Positions 44,387 through 53,212 of a stretch of DNA of 64,000 nt are shown one piece after another. The notes below the pieces were generated by a model. That model ran no database searches, was not told the DNA's origin, and was given only the letters and a program-made list of their open reading frames with translations. Numbering within the stretch: position 1 is the stretch's first letter; each line of letters starts with the position of its first letter. Position numbers and translations under genes: made by a program. The stretch lies in NCBI GenBank assembly GCA_018971625.1, contig JAGXAJ010000005.1, positions 1-64,000 of the forward strand, read 5' to 3'. This stretch comes from Pseudomonadota bacterium (GTDB taxonomy: Bacteria > Pseudomonadota > Alphaproteobacteria > Rhizobiales > Xanthobacteraceae).

Positions 44387-45403
44387 TCAGTAATAATGGT
44401 GCCAATAACGATGGTGGTGCCTTCTGTGCGGCGGACGACCGTTGACGGTCACCGTGACATTGATGACGTTGGAATAGACCGGTGGGTCATGCGGTATGTG
44501 CTTCGTATCCGCGAACAGCAGCTGCAGCTTGTGCGGGCCCGGCGTGAGCGTGATCTTGGCCTCGGTCTGGCCGGCACCGAAATGCAGGTGATGGAAGTCG
44601 TTCGGAATCGGCTGATCGAGCGGCGGCAAATCGGTATCGATGAGCAAATGATGATGTCCGGTATTCGGCTTGTCGAAACCCGCCGGAGCCACACCCATGT
44701 TCAGCAGACCAAAGCGAATGACTGGGTTCGGCGTGATGTAGGCGCCATCGGTCGGATAGATGAAATAGACCTTGGCACCCTTCGGCGACGGATGCCGCTT
44801 GTAGGTCGTCGGCGACGCCGCTTGCGGTGAAGCGGAAGTCGCAGGCGGTGGCGCAGCGACCTGATCGACCACGTTCACCTTGATGCGATCGGACACCAGC
44901 GGCGGCGAATGCGGAATATGATCCTTGTCGGCGAAGACCAGCTGCAGCGTATGTTCGCCCGGCGTCAGCGTCAGCTCGGTTTCGGTCTGGCCCGCACCGA
45001 AATGCAGGTGATGAAAGTCGTTCGGGATTTCGGCATTGAGCGGCGGCGTCGGTGCATCAACGATGAGGTGATGATGACCGGAGTTCGCGCGCTCCGATCC
45101 CGCCGGAGCAACCCCCATGCCGCGGAGACCGAAATGGATCGTCGACTTGGTCGGTATGGTGTCGCCGTCCTTCAAGCCGACGAAGTAAACCGCCGCGCCG
45201 GGTGCGGATGGGGTGGGGCCGCCAGTCTGTGCTGTTGCTGCGCTCGGGCCACTCGCCGGCTTGTTCTGGGTTGTCGTTGCATCGTTCTGAGGTGTCGCTG
45301 CATTGTTTTGGGGCGCCGCTGCATCGCTCTGAGCGGTCGCTGCATTGCAAAGAACCCATAAGCCAAGAAACGGAACCAGTATTGCAGCCAGCGTTCTGTG
45401 CAT
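44387..45403 (-). CDS. exported histidine-rich protein with two DUF4399 domains
   Basis: A 338-residue protein with signal peptide (MHRTLAAILVPFLGLWVLCN) and a Q/A/T-rich linker, then two copies of a DUF4399 domain (about 70-170 and 215-320). Each contains GHHHL near the start, NDFHHLHFGAGQTE, and HTLQLVFADKDHIPHSPPL or its equivalent. The C-terminus is RPPHRRHHHRYWHHYY. The conserved histidines in equal positions suggest a metal or polymer binding site. ATG 45403 follows GGGGAG. It is the first gene of a two-gene unit with the caspase-like protease. Family function unknown. Confidence 0.83.
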   Translation of the reverse strand: MHRTLAAILVPFLGLWVLCNAATAQSDAAAPQNNAATPQNDATTTQNKPASGPSAATAQTGGPTPSAPGAAVYFVGLKDGDTIPTKSTIHFGLRGMGVAPAGSERANSGHHHLIVDAPTPPLNAEIPNDFHHLHFGAGQTETELTLTPGEHTLQLVFADKDHIPHSPPLVSDRIKVNVVDQVAAPPPATSASPQAASPTTYKRHPSPKGAKVYFIYPTDGAYITPNPVIRFGLLNMGVAPAGFDKPNTGHHHLLIDTDLPPLDQPIPNDFHHLHFGAGQTEAKITLTPGPHKLQLLFADTKHIPHDPPVYSNVINVTVTVNGRPPHRRHHHRYWHHYY

Positions 45404-45638
45404 CTTACAATCTCCCCGGCAGTCAGAACCCTTCACCGTACGATCAATTCCAGCTTCTTTAAACGATACTCATTTGACGGTCGAGGTAAACTGAAATCCG
45501 GCATCGCGGCAGCAGCGCACAATCCACGTCACACAGTCGCCTTGCCTTGCCGATCATGGCTAAATGAAGCATTCTGTATCAATTGCCTGCGACGCCGAAT
45601 ATCGAATGACGTTTTGACGGCCAGTCTGGAAACCTAAC

Positions 45639-46499
45639 ATGAGATTTCGTCCATCGTTTGTGATCTTCCTCACGGCGCTGGCCGTCGCCGCCATCGGCGC
45701 GAGTGCGCAGCGCGGTTCGGCTGCCGGTCCTGAGCCCGAGAGAGATTTGATATTGGCTCAAAAGCTGCAGACCAGCATCGAGCCCGGCGACATTTTTCGC
45801 GATTGCGACGATTGTTCCGAACTGGTGGTTGTGCCGCCAGGTGACTTCGTCATGGGATCGAACGACTCACCGTATGAAAAGCCAGAGCGCGTGATTTCGA
45901 TCCCGCGCCCGTTTGCGATCGGCCGGCACGAGGTGACATTCGCCGAGTGGGACCAATGCGCCGACGCCGGCGTTTGCAAGCACCGTCCCGACGATCACGG
46001 TTGGGGACGGGGCAACCTGCCGGTGATCAATGTGAGCTGGGACGATGCCAAACTTTTCCTGACCTGGTTGTCGAAGAAGGCCGGGCAACGATATCGGCTT
46101 CCCAGCGAGGCGGAGTGGGAATATGCGGCTCGTGCCGGAACCAAGACGGTGTTCTGGTGGGGCCGCGATGTCGGTACCGGCCACGCCCAGTGCGACAATT
46201 GCGGCGGCCCATTGATGCACAGACCGGCTCCGGTCGGTTCGTTTCGGCCGAATGGCTTTGGGCTGTACGATACCGCGGGTAACGCGTCCGAATGGGTTGA
46301 GGATTGCTGGAACGAAAACTATCGCAATGCGCCAAAGGACGCCTCCCCCTGGACCGGCGGCGATTGCCGCTTGCGCGTTTTGCGCGGGGGCAACTTCACC
46401 AGCAAGGCAACCGATATCCGTTCCGCGTCACGGTTTCGGTATGACGAAGACGTTCGCTACTACGCCAATGGCTTCCGGGTAGTACGGGAATTGCAGTGA
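45639..46499 (+). CDS. exported FGE/sulfatase-modifying-factor family protein
   Basis: A 286-residue protein with an N-terminal signal peptide (FVIFLTALAVAAIGASAQRG) and a formylglycine-generating-enzyme fold: VPPGDFVMGSNDSPYEKPER, PFAIGRHEVTFAEWDQC, RYRLPSEAEWEYAARAGTKT, FGLYDTAGNASEWVEDCWN and LRGGNFTSKATDIRSASRFR. These are the C-type lectin-like FGE_sulfatase domain motifs; the copper-binding cysteines of true FGE are not clearly placed, so it may be a non-catalytic relative. It diverges from the DUF4399-caspase pair, a frequent partnership for metacaspases in Proteobacteria. Its end is followed by a 597-base gap. Confidence 0.88.
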   Translation: MRFRPSFVIFLTALAVAAIGASAQRGSAAGPEPERDLILAQKLQTSIEPGDIFRDCDDCSELVVVPPGDFVMGSNDSPYEKPERVISIPRPFAIGRHEVTFAEWDQCADAGVCKHRPDDHGWGRGNLPVINVSWDDAKLFLTWLSKKAGQRYRLPSEAEWEYAARAGTKTVFWWGRDVGTGHAQCDNCGGPLMHRPAPVGSFRPNGFGLYDTAGNASEWVEDCWNENYRNAPKDASPWTGGDCRLRVLRGGNFTSKATDIRSASRFRYDEDVRYYANGFRVVRELQ

Positions 46500-46708
46500 T
46501 CTCGCGGCGCCCGGTCGATCCATCGCGGGACTATTGGTGACGGCCGTCGCCTTGTGTGCCGGCGCCTTAACCGCGTTCGCGCAATCCTGCATCGTTCGCC
46601 AGATCGGTTATCTCCCAGGAACGGCAAGTGGCCCGTAGCGGCATCTTTCCATCGAGCCGCGAAGCGACCCTACGGGCAAAAAAATAGCAAGATGATGGGC
46701 CATGATCC

Positions 46709-46738
46709 GGATCAGAACCTGACGGATCAGAACCTCGC
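46709..46738 (+). repeat. 15-bp tandem repeat, two copies
   Basis: GGATCAGAACCTGAC followed directly by GGATCAGAACCTCGC, with a partial third (AGATCA). The copies differ at two bases. No function known; it precedes the palindrome by 30 bases. Confidence 0.7.
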
Positions 46739-46768
46739 AGATCAAGCCTCGCCGCCATGCAGCCTTTC

Positions 46769-46792
46769 GGTAGTGTCTCATGAGACACTACC
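46769..46792. promoter_or_regulatory. 24-bp perfect palindrome, likely operator for the emrAB operon
   Basis: GGTAGTGTCTCA is followed immediately by its reverse complement TGAGACACTACC. This length and symmetry is typical of a dimer-binding site for a TetR or MarR family repressor. It is flanked on both sides by the direct repeat CAGCCTTTCG. It lies about 300 bases before the HlyD-type gene; no regulator gene is encoded nearby. Confidence 0.55.
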
Positions 46793-47096
46793 AGCCTTTC
46801 GCTGTGCTTGTCGGCTTTCCTCGGTTTCAACAGCCCCTACACTGGCGGCAGCGACGCGGTTCGCGATCGTCGCGCGACAAGTCTCTCTTCAGTCCGGATT
46901 CGCTTGGCTGCTGGTCCGTTCCGGGCTTCGGAAAGCAGCCATCGCTCGCTCCAACTATCTCTGCCTCTTGTAGCAACGAGCGCCATCTGCGCGCCAACCG
47001 GGCCAAAGCAGGAACAAGTTGCACGCTGATCCGTTTTTCCATTTCGGCATCGCACAAAAAGCCGACAGTCGCAATGGCGGCCTGGAGCAAGCCGAT

Positions 47097-48335
47097 ATGA
47101 GTTCCGCTGATCCGACGGATGTTGTTTCCCCGAAGGGCGCCCTCTCCAAAAGCCCGCGCTCGAAAACAAGGCTTGGGAATGCACCCGCGGCTGCTATCCC
47201 GGACGATGCGGATGTCCAGGCGGAGAAACCGCAACCAAGGCCGGAGGAGCGCAAAACCGATCCGAAGAATCCGGAAGCCGATCAGGCGGAAGAACCAGGT
47301 TCGAAGGGGATTGTGGGCGCATTCCGAAAGCATCCGATCGCGATGATCGTGTGTTTTGGATTGATCGCCATTGGCGTCATTGCCGGCATCGTATGGTATC
47401 TCCACGCCCGCCATTACGAAAGCACCGATGATGCCTTTATCGACAGCCGGCCGGTGCTGGTCAGCCCGGAAGTCAGCGGCAGCATCATCAGCGTCAACGT
47501 CACCGACAACCAGATCGTGAAGAAGGGAGATCTGCTCGCCACGATCGACACGCGCAACTACAAGGCCGCGCTCGAGCAGGCCAACGGGCTCATTGCACAA
47601 AATGAGGCGACGGCCAAAAACATCGACGCCCAGATCACCGCGCAAAAGGCCACGATCGAGCAGGCCAGCCAGCAGGTGACGGAGGCGCAGGCCGCGCTGA
47701 AATTCTCGACCGACGAAAACAACCGCTACCAGGACCTGGTGCAAAAAGGCGCCGGCACCCTGCAACGCGCGCAACAAGCCTCGTCCGATTTGAAAAGCAA
47801 GCAGGCCGCGCTTGACGCCGCGACCGCGGCCAAACTGGTGGCCGAACGGCAGATCGACGTCCTCAATGCACAGAAGATCGGTGCGACCGCGCAACTTGAA
47901 CAGGCCAAAGCGCAGCGCGATCGCGCCGTCGCCGATCTTCAGCGCACCGAACTGCGCGCGAGCGTGGATGGGCGTGTCGCCAAGCTGACCGCGGCGGTCG
48001 GCGCGCTAGCGGCGCCTGGACAGTCGATCATGGTGATCGTGCCGCTCGACGTCTGGGTCACCGCCAATTTCAAGGAGTCGCAACTTGCCAAGATGCGGGT
48101 CGGTCAGCCCGTCGATATCGAAGTCGACGCATTCAGCCGGACGTTTCCCGGTCACGTCGACAGCGTTCAGGCGGGCAGCGGCACCGCGTTCAGCCTGCTG
48201 CCGGCGGAAAACGCCACCGGCAACTATGTGAAGGTGGTGCAGCGCGTACCCGTCAAGATCACCTTCGATCAGCGGCCCGACGTCGAACTCGGACTCGGCA
48301 TGTCGGTGGTCCCGACCGTCACCGTCCGTCCCTGA
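47097..48335 (+). CDS. EmrA-type HlyD family membrane fusion protein
   Basis: A 412-residue protein. After a disordered acidic/proline-rich cytoplasmic tail (residues 1-75, PQPRPEERKTDPKNPEADQ) comes one membrane helix (PIAMIVCFGLIAIGVIAGIV), then the HlyD beta-barrel start RPVLVSPEVSGSIISVNVTD, a long coiled hairpin (AALEQANGLIAQNEATAKNI), and the closing barrel RVAKLTAAVGALAAPGQSIM. It joins an inner-membrane pump to the outer membrane factor. ATG 47097 is chosen over the TTG at 47019; GGAG lies about 12 bases before. The pump gene follows by 15 bases. Confidence 0.9.
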   Translation: MSSADPTDVVSPKGALSKSPRSKTRLGNAPAAAIPDDADVQAEKPQPRPEERKTDPKNPEADQAEEPGSKGIVGAFRKHPIAMIVCFGLIAIGVIAGIVWYLHARHYESTDDAFIDSRPVLVSPEVSGSIISVNVTDNQIVKKGDLLATIDTRNYKAALEQANGLIAQNEATAKNIDAQITAQKATIEQASQQVTEAQAALKFSTDENNRYQDLVQKGAGTLQRAQQASSDLKSKQAALDAATAAKLVAERQIDVLNAQKIGATAQLEQAKAQRDRAVADLQRTELRASVDGRVAKLTAAVGALAAPGQSIMVIVPLDVWVTANFKESQLAKMRVGQPVDIEVDAFSRTFPGHVDSVQAGSGTAFSLLPAENATGNYVKVVQRVPVKITFDQRPDVELGLGMSVVPTVTVRP

Positions 48336-48350
48336 CACGATCGCGGCCCA

Positions 48351-49934
48351 ATGTCGGACCCAGCAGCCAAGGGCGAATACGGCAACGCGAACCCCTGGAC
48401 CATCGCAATCCTGGTCGCGGTCGCCACTTTCATGGAGGTGCTCGATACCACGATCGCCAACGTTGCCTTGCGTTACATATCAGGTGGACTTGCCATCAGC
48501 AGCGACGAGGCCTCCTGGGTGATCACCACCTACCTCGTCGCCAATTCGATCGTGCTTTGCGCCAGCGGCTGGATCGCACAAATGTTCGGACGCAAGAACT
48601 TCTTTCTGATGTGCATCGCCCTGTTCACGCTAAGCTCGCTGCTGTGCGGCCTGGCGTGGAATCTGCAGGTGTTGTTGATCTTCCGCGTCATGCAGGGTCT
48701 GGCCGGCGGCGGCATGACGCCGGTGGCGCAATCGATTCTTGCAGCCGCTTTTCCCCCTGCGAAGCGCAGTCAGGGATTTGCGCTCTACGGCATCGCGGTG
48801 GTCGTAGCGCCCATCGTCGGGCCGACCCTCGGCGGTTGGCTGAGCGACAATCTGTCGTGGCACTGGTGCTTTCTGATCAACGTCCCTGTCGGCCTTATCT
48901 CGGTTATCCTGATTTACCTGATCATTCCGAGCTCGCCGGAGAAGCAAAAGGAACGTGAGCGGCTGTGGGCCAAGGGACCCAACTTCGACATCGTGGGCTT
49001 CCTTTTGATCGTGATGTTCCTCGGCGGCCTCGAACTCGTTCTCGACCGTGGCCAGATCGATGACTGGTTCGGATCGGAATTTATCGTGACGTTTGCGGCG
49101 ACTTCCGCCATCGCCCTGCTGCTGTTTATTCCTTGGGAACTCAACCGGCCGCAGCCTCTCATCGACATCAGGATGCTGGCCGGACGGCAGTTCGGAACCT
49201 GCTTCCTCATCATGCTGGTCACCGGCGCGCTGCTGATCGCGACCACGCAGATTCTGCCGCAGCTTTTACAGGAAGAATTTGGTTACACCGCTACTCTTGC
49301 CGGTCTTGCGATCTCGCCGGGCGGTGCGGTGACCTTATGCATGATGGTGGTGGTAGGCCGTCTTGGATTCGTTCAGCCGCGATATCTCATCGCTGCCGGC
49401 GCCGCGGTCGCGTGCTATGCGATGGTCTATATGTTGCGTATGACGCCTGACGTAGACTACTGGTACTTTGCCTGGTCGCGAATTTATCTCGGATTCGGGC
49501 TGCCCCTGATCTTCATTCCGATCACTGCGGCATCGTACGACGGCATCGCGCCCAACAAGACTGACCAGGCTTCGGCGCTGATCAACCTTGCACGAAATTT
49601 CGGCGGCTCGGTAGGCGTAGCGCTGAGCCAGACCGTGCTGGCGCGGCGGGAGCAATTTCATCAAAGCCGGCTGGTCGAACACCTTGGCTCATGGAATCCG
49701 TTCTACAACGACACCTTGAATCATATTCAGACCTATTTGACCGGACGTACGGCCACCGGCGGGACAGCCGGGACCAGCACGGCGATCATCGGTCAAATGG
49801 TTCAAAGCCAGGCCACGATCCTCGCCTATGTCGACGTGTTCGTGGTGTTGGCAATAATCGCCATGGTGATGGTGCCACTAGCCCTGACATTGCGCACCGT
49901 CGATCGAAATGCCGGCGTAAAAGCGGCGCATTGA
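48351..49934 (+). CDS. EmrB-type DHA2 family efflux pump
   Basis: A 527-residue protein with 14 helices. The DHA2 signatures are FMEVLDTTIANVALRYISGG, SWVITTYLVANSIVLCASGW, GGGMTPVAQSILAAAFPPAK and GPTLGGWLSDNLSWHWCFLI. The pump exports hydrophobic drugs or fatty acids as a proton antiporter, paired with the upstream EmrA-type protein. Only 15 bases separate the two, so they form an operon, presumably under the palindrome at 46769. Length and motif set are those of EmrB. Substrate unknown. Confidence 0.93.
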   Translation: MSDPAAKGEYGNANPWTIAILVAVATFMEVLDTTIANVALRYISGGLAISSDEASWVITTYLVANSIVLCASGWIAQMFGRKNFFLMCIALFTLSSLLCGLAWNLQVLLIFRVMQGLAGGGMTPVAQSILAAAFPPAKRSQGFALYGIAVVVAPIVGPTLGGWLSDNLSWHWCFLINVPVGLISVILIYLIIPSSPEKQKERERLWAKGPNFDIVGFLLIVMFLGGLELVLDRGQIDDWFGSEFIVTFAATSAIALLLFIPWELNRPQPLIDIRMLAGRQFGTCFLIMLVTGALLIATTQILPQLLQEEFGYTATLAGLAISPGGAVTLCMMVVVGRLGFVQPRYLIAAGAAVACYAMVYMLRMTPDVDYWYFAWSRIYLGFGLPLIFIPITAASYDGIAPNKTDQASALINLARNFGGSVGVALSQTVLARREQFHQSRLVEHLGSWNPFYNDTLNHIQTYLTGRTATGGTAGTSTAIIGQMVQSQATILAYVDVFVVLAIIAMVMVPLALTLRTVDRNAGVKAAH

Positions 49935-50214
49935 CGGAGCGCCCACTCGATCTGCAGCTTGGCGTCGCGCACGACCTCGCCCCGTTTGTCGATCCGGCTC
50001 TGATGCGTTGGCCGAATCCATCCGGCGTGTTGGCTTTGAAGCCAGGCTTGGTGAGGTTTTCCTTGACACATCAGGCCAGCTGGTATGACCCCCAATTCCT
50101 GCCATCGATTGTCCGCAACTTTTGTCCCGTGCGGGAATGAAGCGGAACTGACGTTGTCTTAAGCAAATATAACCATATTCATCGGCCCTCACTTGACGTC
50201 AACCGGAGAGAAAC

Positions 50215-50634
50215 ATGCGCAAGACCACGACCCTGCTCGCCACGCTCGCCATCGGTATCGCGTTCGCTGGTCCCGCCTTTGCCGACAAGATGAAGGCAAC
50301 CCTCGACGGCAAGTCCGAAAATCCTCCGAATTCGAGCGCAGGCAAGGGCACTGCCGACGTCGACTATGATGCCGCCACCAAGAAGCTGACCTGGAAGCTG
50401 ACCTATTCGGGCCTTTCCGGTCCCCCGATCGCGGCGCATTTTCACGGCCCCGCCGAACCCGGCAAGAACGCCGCCATCGCCGTTGCAATCCCGAACGCGA
50501 GTTCGAGCCCGGTCGAAGGCAGTGCCACGCTGACGGACGCGCAAGCCGCCGACCTGATGGCCGGCAAGTACTACATCAACATCCACACCGCGGCCGATCC
50601 GGGCGGCGAAATTCGCGGCCAGGTGACCAAGTAA
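50215..50634 (+). CDS. secreted CHRD-domain protein
   Basis: A 139-residue protein with a signal peptide (MRKTTTLLATLAIGIAFAGP, cut near AFADK) and a CHRD domain: ATLDGKSENPPNSSAGKGTA, LTWKLTYSGLSGPPIAAHFH, GPAEPGKNAAIAVAIPN and the end YYINIHTAADPGGEIRGQVT. The CHRD domain occurs in chordin and in bacterial secreted proteins of unknown role. GGAGAG lies about six bases before ATG 50215. The gene stands alone. A 10-bp hairpin at 50666-50690 follows but lacks a T tract. Confidence 0.92.
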   Translation: MRKTTTLLATLAIGIAFAGPAFADKMKATLDGKSENPPNSSAGKGTADVDYDAATKKLTWKLTYSGLSGPPIAAHFHGPAEPGKNAAIAVAIPNASSSPVEGSATLTDAQAADLMAGKYYINIHTAADPGGEIRGQVTK

Positions 50635-50836
50635 GTCACGAATTCCTGCCACCGTCGTAAAGAACGGGCGAGCGCATCAAGCGCTCACCCTGAACGGGAG
50701 AAGACCCGAACTGTCGATCGTTGATGCGCGGTCGTCAGCTCTTTTCGACGCGCCCAGCGAACTGCGGCAACGGGCCCCGGTAAGCTATTGCGCAGCGTGG
50801 CCGACGGTTCATGTTCTCTATGGCTCATTCCCCGCC

Positions 50837-53146
50837 CTAAAGGCTATGCCGGCGCTGGTGTTCGCGGATCGCGATCCAGACCCGTTCGGCGGTCGCGGGC
50901 ATGTCGATGTGATCGATCCTGTACTCGCGCCACAGACCCTCGATGATAGCGTTGACGACCGCCGGACAGGAGCCGATCGCGCCCGCCTCGCCCGCGCCCT
51001 TGATGCCCAGGGGGTTTGTCTTGCAGGGCACGTTATGGGTCTCGAACACAAAGGATGGACCATCGGCCGCGCGCGGTAGCGCGTAATCCATGAACGTGCC
51101 GGTGACAAGCTGACCATCCCGGGGATCGTAGACCGCCCGCTCCATCAAGGCCTGGCCAATTCCCTGCATGACGCCGCCGTGGATCTGGCCAGCCAGCAGC
51201 AGCGGATTGAGCGTGAAGCCGAAATCGTCGACGATGACGTAATTGACGATCTTGACGATGCCGGTGGCCGGATCGATCTCGACCTCGGCGATATGGGTGC
51301 CGTTGGGAAAGGTGCCGTCGGCGCTGGAAAAGGTGGCGCTGGCGCTCAGCCTTGAGGAATCGACGCCCGGCCGCTTGGCCAAATCCGCAAAGCTGATCGT
51401 GCGATCGGTCCCGGCGACACGGATCGCACCGTCGGAAATTTCGAGATCGCCGGCGCTGGTCTCCAGCGCTTCGGCGGCGATCTCGCGCAAATTCCTACCG
51501 AGCGCGCGGGTTGCACGCTCGACACTGACACCGCCGGAGGGAATCGACGCCGAGCCGCCCGTGCCGAGCCCGCTCGCGATCATATCGGTGTCGCCCTGGA
51601 AGATATGGACGCGCTCGGGCGCGAGGCCGAACTGCTCGGCGACAAGCTGGGCGTACGCTGTCTGGTGCCCCTGCCCGCTCGACTGCGTGCCGATCAGAAC
51701 CGTCACGTCGCCATTGGGACCGAGCCTGACATTGGCGGTTTCCTCGCCCATGGTGCCGCAGACCTCGACATAGGTCGCCAATCCAATGCCGCGCACCAGG
51801 CCCTGCTTTTTGGCCACCTTGGCGCGTTTGGGAAACTCCTTCCAGTCGGCGATCTCCATCGCGCGTTTCATATGCGCGGTGAAGTCGCCGGAATCATAGA
51901 CCTTGCCGGTTGCGGTCCTGTACGGCATCGCTTTGGGCGTGATGAAATTCTTGCGCCGGATTGCGTCCGGCGTCATGCCGAGCTTGCGTGCGCAGGCGTC
52001 GACCAGGCGCTCGACCACATAGGCGGCTTCCGGGCGGCCAGCGCCGCGATAGGCATCGACCGGCAGAGTGTTGGTGAACACGGCGCGCACCCGACAGTGA
52101 AACGCTTCGATATCGTAAAGACCGGGCAGCATGCCGGCGCCGCCATGCGGGATGTAGGGACCGAAGGTCGACAGATACGCCCCCATGTCGCTCATCAGGT
52201 CGACATCCATGCCAAGGAACTTGCCATCCCCGGCCAGCGCCATCCGCGCCGTGGTGACATTATCGCGGCCTTGCGCATCGCCCACGAAATGATCGGCGCG
52301 ATCGGCAGTCCATTTCACCGTCTTGCGCAGTTTTCGCGCGGCGACCGCGATCAGCGCGTATTCGCGGTAGGGAAACAGCTTGGTGCCGAAGCCGCCGCCA
52401 ACATCGGGGCAAATCACCCGCATCTTCTCGAGCGGCATCTTCAGAACGTTCTGACACAGGATCTCGCGTAGCCGGTGGCTGCCCTGACTGCCGACCGTCA
52501 AGGTCAGATGGTCGCGCTTGGCATCGTATTCGGCGACTGCGGCGCGGGTTTCCATGAAATTGGTGATGACGCGTGGATTAATCACCGAGATTTCCGCCAC
52601 CGCATGCGCCCTGGCGAAGGCCGCTTCGGTCGCCTTCTTGTCGCCGATCGGCACATCGAACAGCACGTTGCCGGCCTGATCAGGCCAGACTTGCGGCGCG
52701 CCGGGTTTCACGGCGTTGGCAACGCCAACGACGGCAGGCAGCGGCGTCCAGTTGACGTCGATCGCCTCAATCGCGTCCCGGGCATGGTTGATGGTGTCCG
52801 CCACCACGAAGGCGACGGCGTCACCGACATGCCGCACCTCGCCCTCGGCCAGGATCGGATAGGGTGGACCGGTGAACGGATCGACCTCGAAATTGAACAG
52901 ACAGGGAAGACTGCCGAGATCGCCGACATCGGCCGCGGTCAGGATCACCCCGACACCCGGCAAGTCGCGGGCGCGGCTCGCATCGATGGTGAAGGTCGCA
53001 TGCGCGTGCGGCGAACGCAGCACCAGCGCGTGCATCGAAGCCCGCGGCTCATGATCATCGGTGTAGTTGCCCTTGCCGCGAATGAGCTTGTCGTCTTCCT
53101 TGCGCAGCACGCTTTGACCGACGCCGAATTTAACGGGAGCAGCCAT
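50837..53146 (-). CDS. molybdenum hydroxylase large subunit (CoxL form II/aldehyde oxidase type)
   Basis: A 769-residue large subunit of the xanthine dehydrogenase family. N-terminus VGQSVLRKEDDKLIRGKGNY; the active site loop is VDAYRGAGRPEAAYVVERL, the AYRGAGR (form II) sequence rather than the AYxCSFR of true CO dehydrogenase; molybdopterin contacts appear in ICPDVGGGFGTKLFPYREY and the end KGAGEAGAIGSCPAVVNAI. The glutamate base GAGEAG is present. It would oxidise an aldehyde or N-heterocycle. No medium (FAD) or small (2Fe-2S) subunit gene is adjacent, which is unusual. ATG 53146 is preferred over 53149 because of spacing to GGAGAG. Confidence 0.88.
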   Translation of the reverse strand: MAAPVKFGVGQSVLRKEDDKLIRGKGNYTDDHEPRASMHALVLRSPHAHATFTIDASRARDLPGVGVILTAADVGDLGSLPCLFNFEVDPFTGPPYPILAEGEVRHVGDAVAFVVADTINHARDAIEAIDVNWTPLPAVVGVANAVKPGAPQVWPDQAGNVLFDVPIGDKKATEAAFARAHAVAEISVINPRVITNFMETRAAVAEYDAKRDHLTLTVGSQGSHRLREILCQNVLKMPLEKMRVICPDVGGGFGTKLFPYREYALIAVAARKLRKTVKWTADRADHFVGDAQGRDNVTTARMALAGDGKFLGMDVDLMSDMGAYLSTFGPYIPHGGAGMLPGLYDIEAFHCRVRAVFTNTLPVDAYRGAGRPEAAYVVERLVDACARKLGMTPDAIRRKNFITPKAMPYRTATGKVYDSGDFTAHMKRAMEIADWKEFPKRAKVAKKQGLVRGIGLATYVEVCGTMGEETANVRLGPNGDVTVLIGTQSSGQGHQTAYAQLVAEQFGLAPERVHIFQGDTDMIASGLGTGGSASIPSGGVSVERATRALGRNLREIAAEALETSAGDLEISDGAIRVAGTDRTISFADLAKRPGVDSSRLSASATFSSADGTFPNGTHIAEVEIDPATGIVKIVNYVIVDDFGFTLNPLLLAGQIHGGVMQGIGQALMERAVYDPRDGQLVTGTFMDYALPRAADGPSFVFETHNVPCKTNPLGIKGAGEAGAIGSCPAVVNAIIEGLWREYRIDHIDMPATAERVWIAIREHQRRHSL

Positions 53147-53212
53147 CATCTCTCCAATTGCAGTCGCGATTGGCGGATATATTGCAGTGGATCGCGCAGC
53201 AGCGCAAAGGGT

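Larger units (their letters stand above)
46500..47096. other. intergenic region with palindrome and small repeats before emrAB
   Basis: 597 bases with no convincing gene. A short secretion-signal-like piece on the plus strand (VTAVALCAGALTAFAQS, near 46535-46590) may be a gene remnant. Two 15-bp repeats and a 24-bp perfect palindrome with flanking direct repeats lie in the middle. This region should hold the promoter and operator of the emrAB operon. Confidence 0.5.

Noticed and set aside
46535..46620. Short secretion-signal-like frame after the FGE gene
   Set aside because: About 30 codons with no ATG and no ribosome site; noted only as a possible remnant.
50666..50690. Hairpin with 10-base stem after the CHRD gene
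   Set aside because: One mismatch and no T tract, so termination cannot be claimed.
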